From Candidatus Omnitrophota bacterium (GTDB lineage: Bacteria > Omnitrophota > Gorgyraeia > Velamenicoccales > Velamenicoccaceae): 38,360 nucleotides of DNA. The DNA is taken from NCBI GenBank assembly GCA_020052645.1, contig JAGVOQ010000018.1, positions 1 to 38,360 of the forward strand, given 5' to 3'. Of this stretch, positions 8,952 through 17,230 are shown one piece after another. A program made the position numbers and the translations under genes. The notes under the pieces were generated by a model, which was given only the letters and a program-made list of their open reading frames with translations, was not told the DNA's origin and made no database searches. Position 1 is the stretch's first letter. Each line of letters starts with the position of its first letter.

Positions 8952-9170
8952 ATGGGTTTTGAAGAAAATTTGAAAAAACTGGAAAAAATAGTCGATGAAT
9001 TACACGCAGAAAAACTATCTCTTGAAAAATCAATAGAGAAATTTGAAGAAGGCGTAAAGCTCGGCGATCTTTGTGTTAAGGCCCTTGATGTTATGAAAAA
9101 AAAGATCGAAGTTGTTTCTAAGACCAAGGATGGTAAGCTGAAAATAAAGCCATTTGAAAAAGAAGAGTAA
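8952..9170 (+). CDS. xseB: exodeoxyribonuclease VII small subunit
   Basis: 72 aa, the usual XseB length; several copies wrap the XseA coiled coil. The motif GFEENLKKLEKIVDELHAE is the family hallmark, followed by a second helix with LSLEKSIEKFEEGVKLG. Start ATG 8952 follows GGGAGG. Co-transcribed with xseA. Confidence 0.96.
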   Translation: MGFEENLKKLEKIVDELHAEKLSLEKSIEKFEEGVKLGDLCVKALDVMKKKIEVVSKTKDGKLKIKPFEKEE

Positions 9171-9180
9171 AAAGTCGCAA

Positions 9181-9318
9181 ATTTAAACATTAAATACGAA
9201 ACTCTAAATCCTAAATAAACCCAAAATCCAAAAGATTAAAACGTTTATGATTTTTTCAGTTTTGAGTTTAAAATTTGTTTAGAGTTTAAGATTTTGAATT
9301 TAGAGTTTTAACGTGTGA
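9181..9318. repeat. word-type inverted repeat between xseB and dxs (CTAAATCC family)
   Basis: The left arm contains ACTCTAAATCCTAAATAAAC and the right arm GTTTAGAGTTTAAG with ATTTTGAATTTAGAGTTT, so the gap folds into one long imperfect hairpin. A sister copy using the same words lies at 12885-13010 between korA and korB. Confidence 0.8.
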
Positions 9319-9336
9319 CATTTGAACGGTTGAACT

Positions 9337-11226
9337 ATGTATTTAGAAAAAATCAAATCCCCGGATGATTTAAAAAAGATGCCTTTGGAGCAGCTGCCGG
9401 CATTGGCTGAAGAGGTACGTACGCGCATTGTCGATGTCGTTTCCAAAACCGGGGGCCATTTGGCCTCAAGTCTTGGAGCCGTGGAAGTAGCTATTGCGGT
9501 GCACTATTGTTTTTCCGCGCCCAAAGACATTGTTGTCTGGGATGTTGGCCACCAGGCATACGCGCATAAGATATTAACAGGGCGCAACGAACGTTTTGAT
9601 ACATTACGTCAGCGCGATGGGATTAGCGGTTTTCCGTCACGGACAGAATCGTTTTATGATCCTTTTTTTATGGGGCACAGCTCGACGTCTGTTTCATTGG
9701 CCCTTGGGGTCGCGAGCGCGCGGCATTTGAAAGGCTCAAAAGAAAAAACTGTGGCCATTGTCGGCGACGGGGCTTTAACTGGAGGCATGTGTTTTGAAGC
9801 TTTAAATCACGCGGGGCATCTTGGTGTTGATCTTTTGGTGATTCTTAATTCCAACGATCTGGCGATCGCCCCCAGCGTCGGTGCTTTAAGCACATATTTA
9901 AATAAGATTATATCTAAACCTATTTACAATAGGTTTAAAGAAGCTCGGGATTCTTTTTTAAAACAACGCATTCCCCGCATCGGGTCGCGCCTTTTAAAGC
10001 TCCTGGATCGTTTTGAAGAGATGTTGAAAGGTTTGATTGTTCCGGGAATCTTTTTTGAAGAGATGGGTTTTAAATATTTCGGGCCTTTAGACGGGCACAA
10101 TATCCCTCTTATGGTAAGCACCATAAAGAACATTTCAATGATCAAAGGCCCTGTCCTTCTGCATGTGGTGACGAAAAAGGGAAAAGGGTTTGCTCCGGCG
10201 GAGAATCAGCCCGTGAAGTTTCATGGCACGCCATGTTTTGATATTATAAGCGGAGAAGCTGTAGGGTTAAAGGAGAAGGCATGCCTTGCGTTCACGGATG
10301 TCTTTTGTCATAAGATTTTAGAGCTTGCGGAAAATAATAAGAAGATCGTTGCGATCACGGCCGCTATGCCTGAAGGCACGGGCCTGCATTGGTTTGCTGA
10401 AAAATATCCTGATCGTTTTTTCGATGTGGGCATTGCTGAAGAACATGCCGTGGGATTTGCCGCAGGCCTGATGAGGGAAGGTTATAAGCCTTATTTTGCG
10501 GTCTATTCGACATTTGCGCAGCGCGCCTATGACCAGATTTTGGAAGAAATGTGTCTTCAGAATCTTGGCGTTGTTTTATGTTTGGATCGCGCCGGCATCG
10601 TCGGAGAAGACGGCCCAACGCATCACGGAGTTTTCGACATTGCTTTTTTAAGATCTATGCCGAACATAATTTTAATGGCTCCTGCGGACAAAGAAGATTT
10701 TGAAAGCATGCTTGGGTTTAGCGAGAGCTTGGATTCACCGGTGGCTATCCGATATCCTAAGGGGCAGGCGCTGTTGAGACCGGAAAATATTTCTTTTTCT
10801 GCGGTGTCTTTGGGCCGCGGCGAAGTTTTTTTAAAAGGGGAGGATGTCGCGATTATAGCACTCGGAAGCATGGTGTATCCGGCCCTTGAAGCTGCAAAGA
10901 TACTAGAGGCCGAAGGTATTCATGCCGCTGTGGTCAACGCGCGTTTTATTAAACCGCTGGATGAATCTCTTATCGTGCGTCTCTATGAACAATGTGGGGC
11001 GTTCGTGACAATTGAAGAAGGGGTTTTAAAAGGCGGTTTTGGCAGCGCTGTTTGCGAGGTTTTGCAAAGCGAAGGCGTGTTGTTAAAAAAACCGAAACCA
11101 GTTAAGTGTCTTGGGTTGCCGTCTGAATTTATTACGTTTGACAAGCGGTCTGCCCTTTTAGATAAATTCGGACTTTCGGCTCTAAAAATCGCGAAATCCG
11201 TAAAAGAATTGATATCTCTTGCTTAA
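9337..11226 (+). CDS. dxs: 1-deoxy-D-xylulose-5-phosphate synthase
   Basis: 629 aa, full length. DXS condenses pyruvate and glyceraldehyde 3-phosphate with TPP, the first step of the MEP isoprenoid route, and also feeds thiamine and pyridoxal synthesis. Visible: HVASSLG-like start (GGHLASSLGAVE), VWDVGHQAYAHK, GHSSTSVSLALGVA, TPP motif GDGALTGGMCFEALNHAG, and the transketolase Pyr domain with DRAGIVGEDGPTHHG. The usual NDNxMSIS stretch after the TPP site reads NSNDLAIAPSVGALS, a mild variant. ATG 9337 is the family start. Downstream of xseB as in many bacteria; an ispA gene is not present between them. Confidence 0.97.
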   Translation: MYLEKIKSPDDLKKMPLEQLPALAEEVRTRIVDVVSKTGGHLASSLGAVEVAIAVHYCFSAPKDIVVWDVGHQAYAHKILTGRNERFDTLRQRDGISGFPSRTESFYDPFFMGHSSTSVSLALGVASARHLKGSKEKTVAIVGDGALTGGMCFEALNHAGHLGVDLLVILNSNDLAIAPSVGALSTYLNKIISKPIYNRFKEARDSFLKQRIPRIGSRLLKLLDRFEEMLKGLIVPGIFFEEMGFKYFGPLDGHNIPLMVSTIKNISMIKGPVLLHVVTKKGKGFAPAENQPVKFHGTPCFDIISGEAVGLKEKACLAFTDVFCHKILELAENNKKIVAITAAMPEGTGLHWFAEKYPDRFFDVGIAEEHAVGFAAGLMREGYKPYFAVYSTFAQRAYDQILEEMCLQNLGVVLCLDRAGIVGEDGPTHHGVFDIAFLRSMPNIILMAPADKEDFESMLGFSESLDSPVAIRYPKGQALLRPENISFSAVSLGRGEVFLKGEDVAIIALGSMVYPALEAAKILEAEGIHAAVVNARFIKPLDESLIVRLYEQCGAFVTIEEGVLKGGFGSAVCEVLQSEGVLLKKPKPVKCLGLPSEFITFDKRSALLDKFGLSALKIAKSVKELISLA

Positions 11227-11585
11227 CACAGAAAGTGTATGCCTTACTAATTCCTTATAGAGGAAGGGCATAACCCAAAAAGGGTAGACCTACCCAATTC
11301 CAAATAGGGGTAGGGTCTAACTTTGCAAGGTAGAAGAACCATTATATAGGCAAAGGTTGAAAAGACTCCTTGTTTATCCCAGAAGGGATAGACCTTACCC
11401 ATTCCATATAAGGGAAGGGTCTTAAGCACTTAGTAATTTCCTGCCATGGGGTGCCGGCATGAAATTACCTGCGTAAACTGCGGAGTTAATCCAGAAAGGA
11501 TAGACCTAACCCAATTCCAAATAGGGGTAGGGTCTAACTTTGTAAGGTAGAAGAACCATTATATAGGCAAAGTTAAGGTGAAATA
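11227..11585. repeat. 359-nt gap holding a cluster of REP-like palindromes
   Basis: Four imperfect palindromes with a TAGACC...GGTCTA frame occur at 11237-11272 (divergent), 11285-11319, 11389-11423 and 11501-11536. Copies at 11285 and 11501 are near-identical and share a further tail through ACCATTATATAGGCAAAG (ending at about 11355 and 11571), so about 70 nt is duplicated. A separate hairpin, GTAATTTC paired with GAAATTAC, lies at 11432-11467. No gene is seen. The cluster lies between dxs and the kor operon. Confidence 0.8.
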
Positions 11586-11798
11586 ATGGCGCATATAAAA
11601 ATAGATAAAAAACGTTGTAAGGGTTGTCAGCTTTGTATTGCGTTTTGCCCGAAAAAGAACTTAAAAGTGGACACCGAACTTAATGACGCCGGTATTTTTT
11701 CTGCTGTGGTTATTTCGGAAAAAGACTGCACTGGTTGTGGGTTTTGCTATGTTATTTGCCCGGATGTTTGCATAGAAATTGAAAATAAAAAAGGTTAA
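11586..11798 (+). CDS. korD: 2-oxoacid:ferredoxin oxidoreductase, delta (2x[4Fe-4S]) subunit
   Basis: 70 aa with two 4Fe-4S motifs: CKGCQLCIAFCPKKN and CTGCGFCYVICPDVC. In four-subunit 2-oxoacid:acceptor oxidoreductases this subunit carries electrons from the TPP site to ferredoxin. It heads the delta-alpha-beta-gamma gene order, which runs to 14383. ATG 11586 is preceded by AAGGTG at 11575-11580. A stand-alone ferredoxin is the alternative but the context argues against it. Confidence 0.93.
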   Translation: MAHIKIDKKRCKGCQLCIAFCPKKNLKVDTELNDAGIFSAVVISEKDCTGCGFCYVICPDVCIEIENKKG

Positions 11799-11831
11799 GG
11801 CTCAAGGTTGAGGTTAAGAAGGATTGATTTT

Positions 11832-12896
11832 ATGAAAAAGAGGATTTTGATATCTGGGAATGAGGCGATGGGAGAGGCTGCGATTCAGGCTGGTTGTCGT
11901 TTTTATGCTGGATATCCTATCACCCCTCAAAATGAATTGATTGCTTATATGGCTGCTGAACTTCCGTTGCGCGGCGGCATTTTTATCCAGTCGGAGTCTG
12001 AATTGGCGGCCATTAATATGGTTTATGGGGCCTCAGGCGCTGGCGTGCGGGCCATGACCAGCTCTTCGTCCCCGGGCATCAGTCTTAAGCAGGAGGGAAT
12101 TTCTTATATCGCCGGCGCGCAACTGCCGGCTGTCATCATTAATGTTATGCGCGCGGGCCCGGGCCTTGGTAATATTTGGCCTGCTCAATCGGATTATTTT
12201 CAGGCGACCAAAGGCGGCGGCCATGGGGATTATCGGCAGATTGTCTTGGCCCCTTGGAGCGTCCAGGAGTGTTTTGATTTGACGCAAGACGCGTTTGTTT
12301 TGGCGGATCGTTATCGCATCGCTGCCATGATTTTAGCGGACGGGATGCTGGGTCAGATGATGGAAGCATTGGAGTATGAGGAAGCTTCTTCTTTCCCAGG
12401 CATTGTTCAGAAGCCTTGGGCTTTGACAGGGGCAAAAGATCGCAAGCCCAATATCATCCGTTCTTTGTTCATGAGGCCGCCGGACGTTGAAAAAAACAAT
12501 ATTCTCTTACAGAAAAAATATCATAAAATCCAGTCTCAGGAAACAAGATGCGAAAGCCGTTATTGTGAAGACGCAAAACTTGTTGTAGTGGCTTATGGGT
12601 CTATGGCCCGCATTGCCTTAAGTGCCGTTGAGACGCTGCGCGCAAAAAAAGAAAAAGTCGGATTATTTCGGCCTGTGACTCTTTGGCCGTTTCCTAAGAA
12701 GGAACTCCGCCTGTCTTGCCCAAAAGCAAAAAAGTTTTTAGTTGTCGAGATGTCCTATGGCCAGATGGTTGAGGATGTCAGGCTTTCATTGGAAAGTTTT
12801 AAGGAGGTTGTTTTTTACGGCCGTAGCGGCGGAGGTGTGCCGACCGAAAAACAAATTGAAAGAGAAGTGTTTAAAACCCTAAACATAAAACTCTAA
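11832..12896 (+). CDS. 2-oxoacid:ferredoxin oxidoreductase, alpha subunit (KorA/VorB type)
   Basis: About 354 aa of the pyruvate:ferredoxin oxidoreductase alpha family. The N-terminal domain shows the signature GNEAMGEAAIQAGCRFYAGYPITPQNE, then SESELAAINMVYGASGAG and TSSSSPGISL. The C-terminal domain has VVVAYGSMARIALSAVE and FRPVTLWPFP. The complex oxidises a 2-oxoacid plus CoA to acyl-CoA, CO2 and reduced ferredoxin. Length and the delta-first order fit both 2-oxoglutarate (Kor) and branched-chain 2-ketoisovalerate (Vor) enzymes; the substrate cannot be decided by eye. ATG 11832 has GAAGGA upstream. Its last codons run into the palindrome at 12885-13010. Confidence 0.92.
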   Translation: MKKRILISGNEAMGEAAIQAGCRFYAGYPITPQNELIAYMAAELPLRGGIFIQSESELAAINMVYGASGAGVRAMTSSSSPGISLKQEGISYIAGAQLPAVIINVMRAGPGLGNIWPAQSDYFQATKGGGHGDYRQIVLAPWSVQECFDLTQDAFVLADRYRIAAMILADGMLGQMMEALEYEEASSFPGIVQKPWALTGAKDRKPNIIRSLFMRPPDVEKNNILLQKKYHKIQSQETRCESRYCEDAKLVVVAYGSMARIALSAVETLRAKKEKVGLFRPVTLWPFPKKELRLSCPKAKKFLVVEMSYGQMVEDVRLSLESFKEVVFYGRSGGGVPTEKQIEREVFKTLNIKL

Positions 12897-13012
12897 ATCC
12901 TAAATAAACTCAAATTCAAAAATGTAAAAATAATAACTTAACTGTGAATGTTTTGAGTTTGTGGTTTTGAATTTGTTTAGAGTTTAGTATTTTGGATTTA
13001 GGATTTAAAAGC
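12885..13012. repeat. word-type inverted repeat between korA and korB (CTAAATCC family)
   Basis: Shares ACTCTAAATCCTAAATAAAC with the 9181 copy on the left; the right arm reads GTTTAGAGTTTAGTATTTTG and GGATTTAGGATTTAA. The left arm overlaps the last codons of korA, showing that the element reaches into coding sequence. Confidence 0.8.
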
Positions 13013-13014
13013 CC

Positions 13015-13743
13015 ATGTCTAAAAATTACAAAAGACCGGATTCATTTTATGATGTGCCCACGCACTATTGTGCTGGTTGCGGCCATGGAATTTTGCACCG
13101 CATCGTTGCGGAATGCGTGGATGAGCTGGGTATAGGCGAAAAGACTATCGCAATCGCCCCTGTGGGTTGCGCTGTTGTTGCTTATGATTATTGGCGGATG
13201 GATTGCGCGGAAGCGGCGCACGGCCGCGCCTTGGCTGTGGCAACAGCCATCAAGAGGTGTCAGAGCGATAGAATCGTTTTTACCTATCAGGGCGATGGAG
13301 ATCTGGCTGCTATTGGTACAGCTGAAACGATCCATGCGGCCAATCGCGGAGAAAATTTGACGGTTATTTTTGTTAATAATGCGGTGTATGGGATGACCGG
13401 GGGGCAAATGGCTCCTACGACTTTACTGGAACAAAAAACAACCACATCGCCGCGCGGCCGCAATGTAAAAACAGAAGGCTTCCCGTTAAAAATTTCTGAA
13501 ATGCTTTCTCTTCTTGAGGGTGTTTATTCGGTTGAGCGTGTTTCTGTGAGTTCTCCGAAAGAGATTTTTAACACCAAGCGCGCCATTAAGCAGGCTTTTT
13601 TAAATCAAGTGGAAGAAAAAGGATTTTCCCTCGTCGAGGTTTTGTCGATGTGTCCGACCTACTGGGGCAAGACGCCTTTGGAGGCAGCGCAGTGGATTGA
13701 GACGACGTTGAGCGGGTATTTTAAATTAGGAAAATTAAAATAG
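13015..13743 (+). CDS. korB: 2-oxoacid:ferredoxin oxidoreductase, beta (TPP) subunit
   Basis: 242 aa TPP-binding subunit. C19 and C22 in HYCAGCGHG are the conserved start; the TPP/Mg site reads GDGDLAAIGTAETIHAANRG with NNAVYGMTGGQMAPTT downstream, and the family motif CPTYWGK is near the C terminus. It houses the catalytic TPP and acts with the alpha and gamma subunits in the cytoplasm. ATG 13015 has no good Shine-Dalgarno because the palindrome at 12885-13012 reaches the start; translation may depend on that structure or on coupling. Confidence 0.96.
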   Translation: MSKNYKRPDSFYDVPTHYCAGCGHGILHRIVAECVDELGIGEKTIAIAPVGCAVVAYDYWRMDCAEAAHGRALAVATAIKRCQSDRIVFTYQGDGDLAAIGTAETIHAANRGENLTVIFVNNAVYGMTGGQMAPTTLLEQKTTTSPRGRNVKTEGFPLKISEMLSLLEGVYSVERVSVSSPKEIFNTKRAIKQAFLNQVEEKGFSLVEVLSMCPTYWGKTPLEAAQWIETTLSGYFKLGKLK

Positions 13744-13810
13744 CGGATAGCGTTTAGCGTAGAGCATTGAGTTTTTTTCTCTACGCTATGCGCTTAACGC
13801 TCTATGCTAG
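13742..13810. repeat. word-type inverted repeat between korB and korC
   Basis: Left arm words GGATAGCGTTTAGCGTAGAG are mirrored by CTCTACGCTATGCGC and TTAACGCTCTATGCT on the right around a TTGAGTTTTTT centre. Same design as the other intercistronic palindromes, different words. Confidence 0.75.
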
Positions 13811-13816
13811 AAAAAC

Positions 13817-14383
13817 ATGACTGAAAAAATCATATGTGCGGGATTCGGCGGCCAGGGGATTATGGCCATGGGGAAAGTCATCGCCATAGCGGCTATGCGC
13901 GAAGGAAAATTTGTGACGTGGCTCCCTGCATACGGCGCGGAAGTCCGCGGAGGAACCGCTCATTGCATGATCGTGATTTCCGATTCACCCATCGCCTCTC
14001 CTTTTATTGAGAAAGCGGATACATTGATTATTTTGAATAATCCGTCTTTAAAAAGATTTAAGAATTGCATTTCTAATAAGGGCCTTTTGATCGTGAATTC
14101 TGCATTAGCAGATTGTCGGGGGACGTCGCGTCGGCTCGACGTGGTGAACGTGCCCTTAACCGATATGGCGGTCAAGCTGGGATTAGAAAAAGTAGCCAAT
14201 ACCATCGCTGTAGGTGTTTATCTGGCCAAAAAAAGAATTATTTCTTTGTCGACCATGGAGCAGTCCATTACAGAGGTCTTGAGCCATCGAGAGAAATTGA
14301 TCGCCATTAATAAGCGCGCTTTAGAAGAGGGATTTTTTTGGGCGCAGAAATCAAAAACGTCTCACGTTTCAAGTCTCACGTAA
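13817..14383 (+). CDS. korC: 2-oxoacid:ferredoxin oxidoreductase, gamma subunit
   Basis: 188 aa of the POR gamma family: GFGGQGIMAMGKVIAIAAM near the N terminus, then YGAEVRGGTAHCMIVIS and DTLIILN. It completes the korDABC set. The final residues TSHVSSLT are encoded by the left arm of the next palindrome (14355-14452), so the C terminus is probably repeat-derived. ATG 13817 follows the palindrome at 13742-13810 with no evident Shine-Dalgarno. Confidence 0.94.
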   Translation: MTEKIICAGFGGQGIMAMGKVIAIAAMREGKFVTWLPAYGAEVRGGTAHCMIVISDSPIASPFIEKADTLIILNNPSLKRFKNCISNKGLLIVNSALADCRGTSRRLDVVNVPLTDMAVKLGLEKVANTIAVGVYLAKKRIISLSTMEQSITEVLSHREKLIAINKRALEEGFFWAQKSKTSHVSSLT

Positions 14384-14452
14384 CACGTTAAAACATTTTT
14401 GTTAAAGAGTTGGCGTGTGACGTGATACGTGGTGCGTGCGACAAAATAGATA
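14355..14452. repeat. word-type inverted repeat between korC and gltX
   Basis: Left words CTCACGTTTCAAGTCTCACG and TAACACGTTAAAAC are mirrored by GTTAAAGAGTTGGCGTGTGACG and GTGATACGTGGTGCG. The left part lies inside korC. Confidence 0.75.
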
Positions 14453-14463
14453 GAGGAGTTTAA

Positions 14464-15777
14464 ATGGTTCAGGAGAGTAAAATACGAGTTCGTTTTGCCC
14501 CAAGCCCTACGGGATATCTCCACATCGGCGGCGCCAGGACGTGTCTTTTTAATTGGTTGTATGCGCGGGCCAATAAAGGCACTTTTGTTTTAAGGATCGA
14601 GGATACGGACAAGGTGCGTTCAACGAAAGAATACCTGGATGAAATTTTAGACAGCCTGAAGTGGTTGGGTCTTAATTGGGATGAACTTCATTTCCAGAGT
14701 GAACGTTTTGAAATTTACCGCACGTACGCTAGAAAACTGCTTGATGAAGGAAAGGCTTATTTGGCCGAAGATGGTTCAGGCGCGATTATTTTAAAAATGC
14801 CGCAAAAGACTGTTGAGATCAATGATTTGATCCATGGCGTTATTCGTTTTGATACAGGGCTTATTAAAGATCAGGTTTTAATTAAAACCGATCAATCGCC
14901 GACGTATAATTTCGCCTGTGTTATTGATGATTCCCAGATGAACATCACGCATATTATTCGCGGAGATGATCATATTTCAAATACGCCTAAGCAGATTGTT
15001 ATTTATGAAGCCTTGGGGCTTAAGCTTCCCCAGTTTGCTCATATCCCGATGATCTTGGGAGAGGGTGGTGGCCGGATGTCCAAACGCGCCGGAGCAACGG
15101 CGATCACCGAATACAGGCGGATGGGTTTCTTAAGCGAAGCGCTGGCGAATTACCTCATGCTTTTGGGGTGGTCTCCGGGCAATAACCAGGAAATTATTTC
15201 TTTAAAAGAATCCAGCGAGAAATTCAATGTCGCAGACGCCAATAAGACCGCCGCGGCGTTCAATATGGATAAATTGTTGTGGATCAACTCCCAGTATATA
15301 AAAAATATGGATTTAGAAAAGCTCAGTGCTGAATTGAAGTCATTTTGCGAAGCTGAAAAAACTTCTGCGCAAAATCCCTGGGATGAAAAAGAGGCCCTGC
15401 GCGTGCTCAAGCTCTATCGTGAACGCGCCACAACGCTGATCGACCTCCAGGAAGCCTTAAAGATCTTTACGGGGCCTGAACTGGCGATCGATGAGGCCGC
15501 GCGTCAGAAATTTCTTTCAATTGATTTGAGCCGTGAATTCGGTATTTTAAAAGAAAATTTTTCTAATATTTCTGAATTCAGCGCTATGGCTACAGAGGCT
15601 GCTTTTAAATCCACGGTTGACAAATGCGGCATAACAACAAAACAACTTATTCATCCTTTGCGCGTCGCGGTCAGCGGAAGGACTATTGGCCCCGGAATGT
15701 TTGAATTGCTGGAGGCCTTAGGGAAAGAAAGAACCTTGGCAAGAATCGATAGTGTCCTGGCTGGTTTTAAGAAATAA
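14464..15777 (+). CDS. gltX: glutamate--tRNA ligase
   Basis: Class I aminoacyl-tRNA synthetase of 437 aa, at the short end of the family (about 465-490). HIGH-type motif HIGG in FAPSPTGYLHIGGART, RIEDTD, and KMSKS-type RMSKRAG are present; the C-terminal all-helical anticodon domain ends GRTIGPGMFELLEALG. If this organism makes Gln-tRNA by the indirect route, this enzyme would also charge tRNA-Gln (such as the one at 23811), but gatCAB is not in the window. AGAGGAG precedes ATG 14464. Confidence 0.97.
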   Translation: MVQESKIRVRFAPSPTGYLHIGGARTCLFNWLYARANKGTFVLRIEDTDKVRSTKEYLDEILDSLKWLGLNWDELHFQSERFEIYRTYARKLLDEGKAYLAEDGSGAIILKMPQKTVEINDLIHGVIRFDTGLIKDQVLIKTDQSPTYNFACVIDDSQMNITHIIRGDDHISNTPKQIVIYEALGLKLPQFAHIPMILGEGGGRMSKRAGATAITEYRRMGFLSEALANYLMLLGWSPGNNQEIISLKESSEKFNVADANKTAAAFNMDKLLWINSQYIKNMDLEKLSAELKSFCEAEKTSAQNPWDEKEALRVLKLYRERATTLIDLQEALKIFTGPELAIDEAARQKFLSIDLSREFGILKENFSNISEFSAMATEAAFKSTVDKCGITTKQLIHPLRVAVSGRTIGPGMFELLEALGKERTLARIDSVLAGFKK

Positions 15778-15796
15778 AAGTTCAATCCCACGGCAG

Positions 15797-15830
15797 GATT
15801 CCCCGGCCTTTAGGCCGGGGGATTCCACTT
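15797..15830. repeat. hairpin repeat after gltX
   Basis: CCCCGGCC-TTTA-GGCCGGGG (15801-15820) is a perfect 8-bp stem flanked by direct GGATTCC copies. The outer sequence GGGGGATTCCACTT recurs at 142-155. The 414-nt gap between gltX and the lipocalin gene also holds the frameshifted entericidin-like gene and otherwise shows nothing clear. Confidence 0.65.
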
Positions 15831-15926
15831 TGAATGCGGTTCTTTTCATTTAATTTATATATTGATTATATCCGACGGTTGTGAGATTATAAAGCTTAAA
15901 GAGAGAAGATTTTCAAAAAAGCGCTT

Positions 15927-16096
15927 ATGGATTTAAAAAATAAGGACTCCCGACAGTATTTAAAGGTAGTTGCTAAAGCGGTGTTTGTTTTAGCGTACTA
16001 TTTCTTTTGACGGGTTGCGAAACTTGTAAAGGATTCGGCCGGGATTTAAAAAACATTCAAAAGGCTGATGACTGGCTTCGTGAACACGCCTGGTAA
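15927..16096 (+). pseudogene. frameshifted entericidin-like small lipoprotein
   Basis: An ATG at 15927 opens a short reading frame (ending VFVLAYYFF, stop TGA 16008-16010). One base shift near 15985-16005 would join it to a frame reading SVLFLLTGCETCKGFGRD followed by LKNIQKADDWLREHAW, stop TAA 16094-16096. LLTGC is a lipobox, and TGCxTxKGxGxD is typical of entericidin-type small lipoproteins. As written no single frame has both a start and the lipobox. It is either a broken gene or a sequencing/assembly indel. Confidence 0.5.
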
Positions 16097-16191
16097 AAAA
16101 GCCCTTAAAAACCCGCGACGGTCCGGTAAGCCTTGGAAGAAATTTTAGAAAGACGAGGTTTCTGCATCCACGCGCGATAAAAAAATTTCAA

Positions 16192-17187
16192 ATGAGTTGT
16201 CCGAAAAAACCCACGCGAATCGTTAAAAAGATCGTGTGGGTTTTTCTTTTTCTTTTCTGTTTTTTCGCCGTCCGCTGGGTCATGTATTCCAAGCCTTTGT
16301 ATCCGGTTCCTCTGGCTAAAGACGCGGCTCAACATTATTCGTTTGATAAATTTTATGTGGAGTGGTGGTATTTTGACGGCGTCCTAAACAATGATGTCCA
16401 TTTTGCTCTCTCTTTTATGATTTATGCCAAAGGCGGCAACGTGGACTTGACCCTTTTTAATTTAAAAAACAAGGAGCGGAAAGTCTATCATTTTGATTTT
16501 TTGCCCAAGGATATAGAAGTTTCTAAGAAAAAATGCCAGATCCGGATGGGGACAAACTTTGTTTCTGAAACGAATGGTGTTTACAGCATTGCGTTGAATG
16601 AAAAAGATCTCTCCGCTACATTTGTTTTGACGCCCATTTTAAAAGGGTTCGCCGTGATTGAGCCTACGTGGCTGGGGAATTGTTTCTTGTCTTGGATCGT
16701 CTCGGCACCGAGGGCCAAAGTTGAGGGTGTTTTGCATTATGATAATAAAGTCTTTAAAGGCCAGGGGATGGGGTATCATGACCATAATTATTTTCCGGGT
16801 TTTGGGGAGCTTCCTCCTACGGGCAATTGGTATTGGGGCCGGTTTTTTTCTGAGCGCTATACGGTGGTTCTGGCCCAGCGTTTGTATAAGAAAGGATTAT
16901 TTGGGGATGCGGCGTGCCTTTTCATATACAAAGACGGCGTTTTGGTCGAGGCGGCGTACGGAAAAAATCTTATCATGGCGCATTCATTCACGTTGAATAA
17001 ACACGCGCTGCCTGAGAAAATACGCTTTAAATTTAAACAATTTTCCTTTATAATTAACAATATTGATATTTCAAGACGGGAAGATTTTTTTGTAAGATTT
17101 ATCAATGATTTTTCTGTTTCAGAGTCAGGCCAACCGTCGGAAATAAAAGAAAATGGCCGGGGCGCGAGTGAATTTGTTTTCTTATAA
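16192..17187 (+). CDS. AttH/CrtC-type lipocalin-like protein, membrane-anchored
   Basis: 331 aa. An N-terminal hydrophobic anchor (about residues 14-30) is followed by the hallmark EWWYFDG and later GQGMGYHDHNYFPGFGE and GNWYWGRFFSERYTVVLAQ, as in the AttH/hydroxyneurosporene-synthase (CrtC N-terminal) family of paired lipocalin domains. Biochemically known members hydrate carotenoids; most bacterial members have unknown function. No carotenoid genes are nearby apart from dxs further upstream, so a carotenoid role is not supported. Start ATG 16192 lacks a strong ribosome site. Short gap to the radical SAM gene downstream. Confidence 0.72.
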   Translation: MSCPKKPTRIVKKIVWVFLFLFCFFAVRWVMYSKPLYPVPLAKDAAQHYSFDKFYVEWWYFDGVLNNDVHFALSFMIYAKGGNVDLTLFNLKNKERKVYHFDFLPKDIEVSKKKCQIRMGTNFVSETNGVYSIALNEKDLSATFVLTPILKGFAVIEPTWLGNCFLSWIVSAPRAKVEGVLHYDNKVFKGQGMGYHDHNYFPGFGELPPTGNWYWGRFFSERYTVVLAQRLYKKGLFGDAACLFIYKDGVLVEAAYGKNLIMAHSFTLNKHALPEKIRFKFKQFSFIINNIDISRREDFFVRFINDFSVSESGQPSEIKENGRGASEFVFL

Positions 17188-17230
17188 CTAAAAAAACCGC
17201 CACGAATATTTTTAAAAATTATTGCCCGCT

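Noticed and set aside
12033-13407. Minus-strand open frames inside korA and korB
   Set aside because: They mirror the codon bias of conserved genes on the other strand and show no domain.
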